Assembly: GCA_964589635.1 (NCBI GenBank) | Contig: CAZPRI010000029.1 | Span: 1-6,170 of the forward strand | Source: CAZUCU01 sp964589635 | Lineage (GTDB): Bacteria; Patescibacteriota; Minisyncoccia; Phycocordibacterales; JAACPR01 | Direction: 5' to 3' | DNA length: 6,170 bases | In this document: positions 5,270 to 6,170 of the stretch, piece after piece | How positions within the stretch are numbered: position 1 is the stretch's first letter | How the letters are laid out: each line of letters begins with the position of its first letter | Translations under genes and position numbers: made by a program | The notes under the pieces: generated by a model | The model's input: only the letters and a program-made list of their open reading frames with translations | What the model was told of the DNA's origin: nothing | The model's database searches: none

Positions 5270-6170
5270 GTGAAAAAAGTAATAATTTTATCCCTGACTA
5301 TAATGCTTCTGGCCCCATTTCACTCATATGCAAGTGAGAACCTTTTCTATTATTTCGATAATACAAACGGGTTATCTAGTTTCAAGAAAAATTACAGAAA
5401 TATAGATATTATTAATCCACAAGTGTATGAAGTTAATTATGATTTAAAAATTGATAAGCCTTCTGGTAAAAAAGTAAAAGATTTATTACGAACAGCTAAA
5501 AAGAAAAAAGTCGATGTAATGCCTCTCTTGGTAAATAAAGATTTCGATAAAGTTCTGATGTCAGATATTTTAATTAATTCTAAGGCTCAAGATGAGATTA
5601 TAGATTTTATGATTAAGGAAGCTAAAAAGAATAAATATATTGGTTGGCAATTTGATTTTGAAAACATTAATCATCTTGATAGAAAAATGTACACAGCTTT
5701 TGTAAAAAAGACATATGAACGATTACAAAAAGAAAACTTAAAATTTAGTGTGGCGGTGATTCCAAGATCAAAAGACTATGATGTAAATAGTAAGGATCAG
5801 GATTGGAGTTCCGCATATGAATATTCAGAGTTAGCTAAAAATTCTGATTTCCTATCTCTAATGACCTATGATGATCCAAACACTTTTGGACCAGTTGCCT
5901 CTACTATTTATGTGGAAAAAGTTTTGAATTATTTGAAAAAAACTGTACCAGCAGAAAAAATGTCACTTGGTGTCCCAGCATATTGTTATGAATGGCAGGA
6001 AAATCCAAGGAAGAAAATAGGGGCAACGACATATGAACTAGCAGAAAAGAAATATAAAAAGGGAAACAATAAAACTAGAGGTTTTGATTCTTATTTTGGT
6101 GCCGAATGGTTTAGATTTGAAAATAATGGAATAAAGCAAGAGATTTGGTGTGATAACGTCGACAGTTGGA
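5270..6170 (+). CDS. secreted glycoside hydrolase family 18 protein, YaaH/SleL-like (3' end outside the window)
   Basis: The frame is open from GTG 5270 to the right edge (300 complete codons). Residues 1-21 form a signal peptide: KK, a hydrophobic core, then SYA before a predicted cut at A21/S22, so the protein is exported. The rest resembles a GH18 TIM barrel of the YaaH/SleL type, which cleaves GlcNAc-containing polymers such as peptidoglycan. The catalytic-strand motif reads GWQFDFE (125-131): the proton donor E131 and the supporting D129 are present, but the first two Asp of DxxDxDxE are replaced by Ile124 and Gln127. Other barrel motifs are MTYD (198-201), with the usual active-site Tyr200, and LGVPAYCYEW (233-242). 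The final IWCDN resembles the end of the YaaH barrel, so little of the domain should be missing; a further C-terminal domain cannot be excluded. An internal ATG (5303) would truncate the signal peptide. Substrate is not shown by the sequence. Confidence 0.85.
   Translation, partial: MKKVIILSLTIMLLAPFHSYASENLFYYFDNTNGLSSFKKNYRNIDIINPQVYEVNYDLKIDKPSGKKVKDLLRTAKKKKVDVMPLLVNKDFDKVLMSDILINSKAQDEIIDFMIKEAKKNKYIGWQFDFENINHLDRKMYTAFVKKTYERLQKENLKFSVAVIPRSKDYDVNSKDQDWSSAYEYSELAKNSDFLSLMTYDDPNTFGPVASTIYVEKVLNYLKKTVPAEKMSLGVPAYCYEWQENPRKKIGATTYELAEKKYKKGNNKTRGFDSYFGAEWFRFENNGIKQEIWCDNVDSW

Noticed and set aside
1..6170. CRISPR array, insertion sequence, toxin-antitoxin or other defence locus
   Set aside because: I see no spaced direct repeats, transposase motifs, terminal inverted repeats or paired small toxin genes.

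Overview
The window looks like a piece of a bacterial chromosome from the Candidate Phyla Radiation (Patescibacteria; Parcubacteria-like). This rests on AT-rich codon use, Lys/Ile-rich proteins, genes that appear to start without leaders or Shine-Dalgarno sites, small basic proteins, and a secreted YaaH/SleL-like GH18 protein. No marker gene is present, so the assignment is inference. The standard genetic code fits: about 1,660 codons in the three large genes contain no in-frame TGA, which argues against the UGA-glycine lineages of the same radiation.

Layout, left to right. 36-446 (-) is the C-terminal end of a beta-rich, phage-tail-like protein that has lost its 5' end. 501-2444 (+) is ftsH, the membrane AAA+ zinc protease. 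2471-2543 (+) is a tRNA with anticodon UAU, predicted to be tRNA-Ile for AUA codons. 2652-2783 (+) is a 43-residue, strongly basic, unrecognised protein with a near-consensus promoter and a strong terminator. 2827-4974 (-) is recG, convergent with the small gene and sharing its terminator. About 5005-5206 (-) has no credible protein gene but has its own promoter and terminator, so it is most likely a small structured RNA. 5270 to the right edge (+) is a secreted GH18-family protein, cut off by the window.

The genes do not form one operon or pathway. FtsH (membrane protein quality control), RecG (fork rescue and recombination) and the tRNA are housekeeping functions; the GH18 protein probably acts outside the membrane on GlcNAc-containing polymers. 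Each transcription unit seems to have its own promoter. The strongest pattern is shared promoter geometry: ftsH, recG and the GH18 gene each have a -10 hexamer (TATAAT or TATAGT) followed by exactly six bases and then the start codon, which puts the predicted transcription start on the start codon itself. The other notable point is the 5005-5270 region, where a candidate RNA gene and the GH18 gene diverge from overlapping -35 elements.
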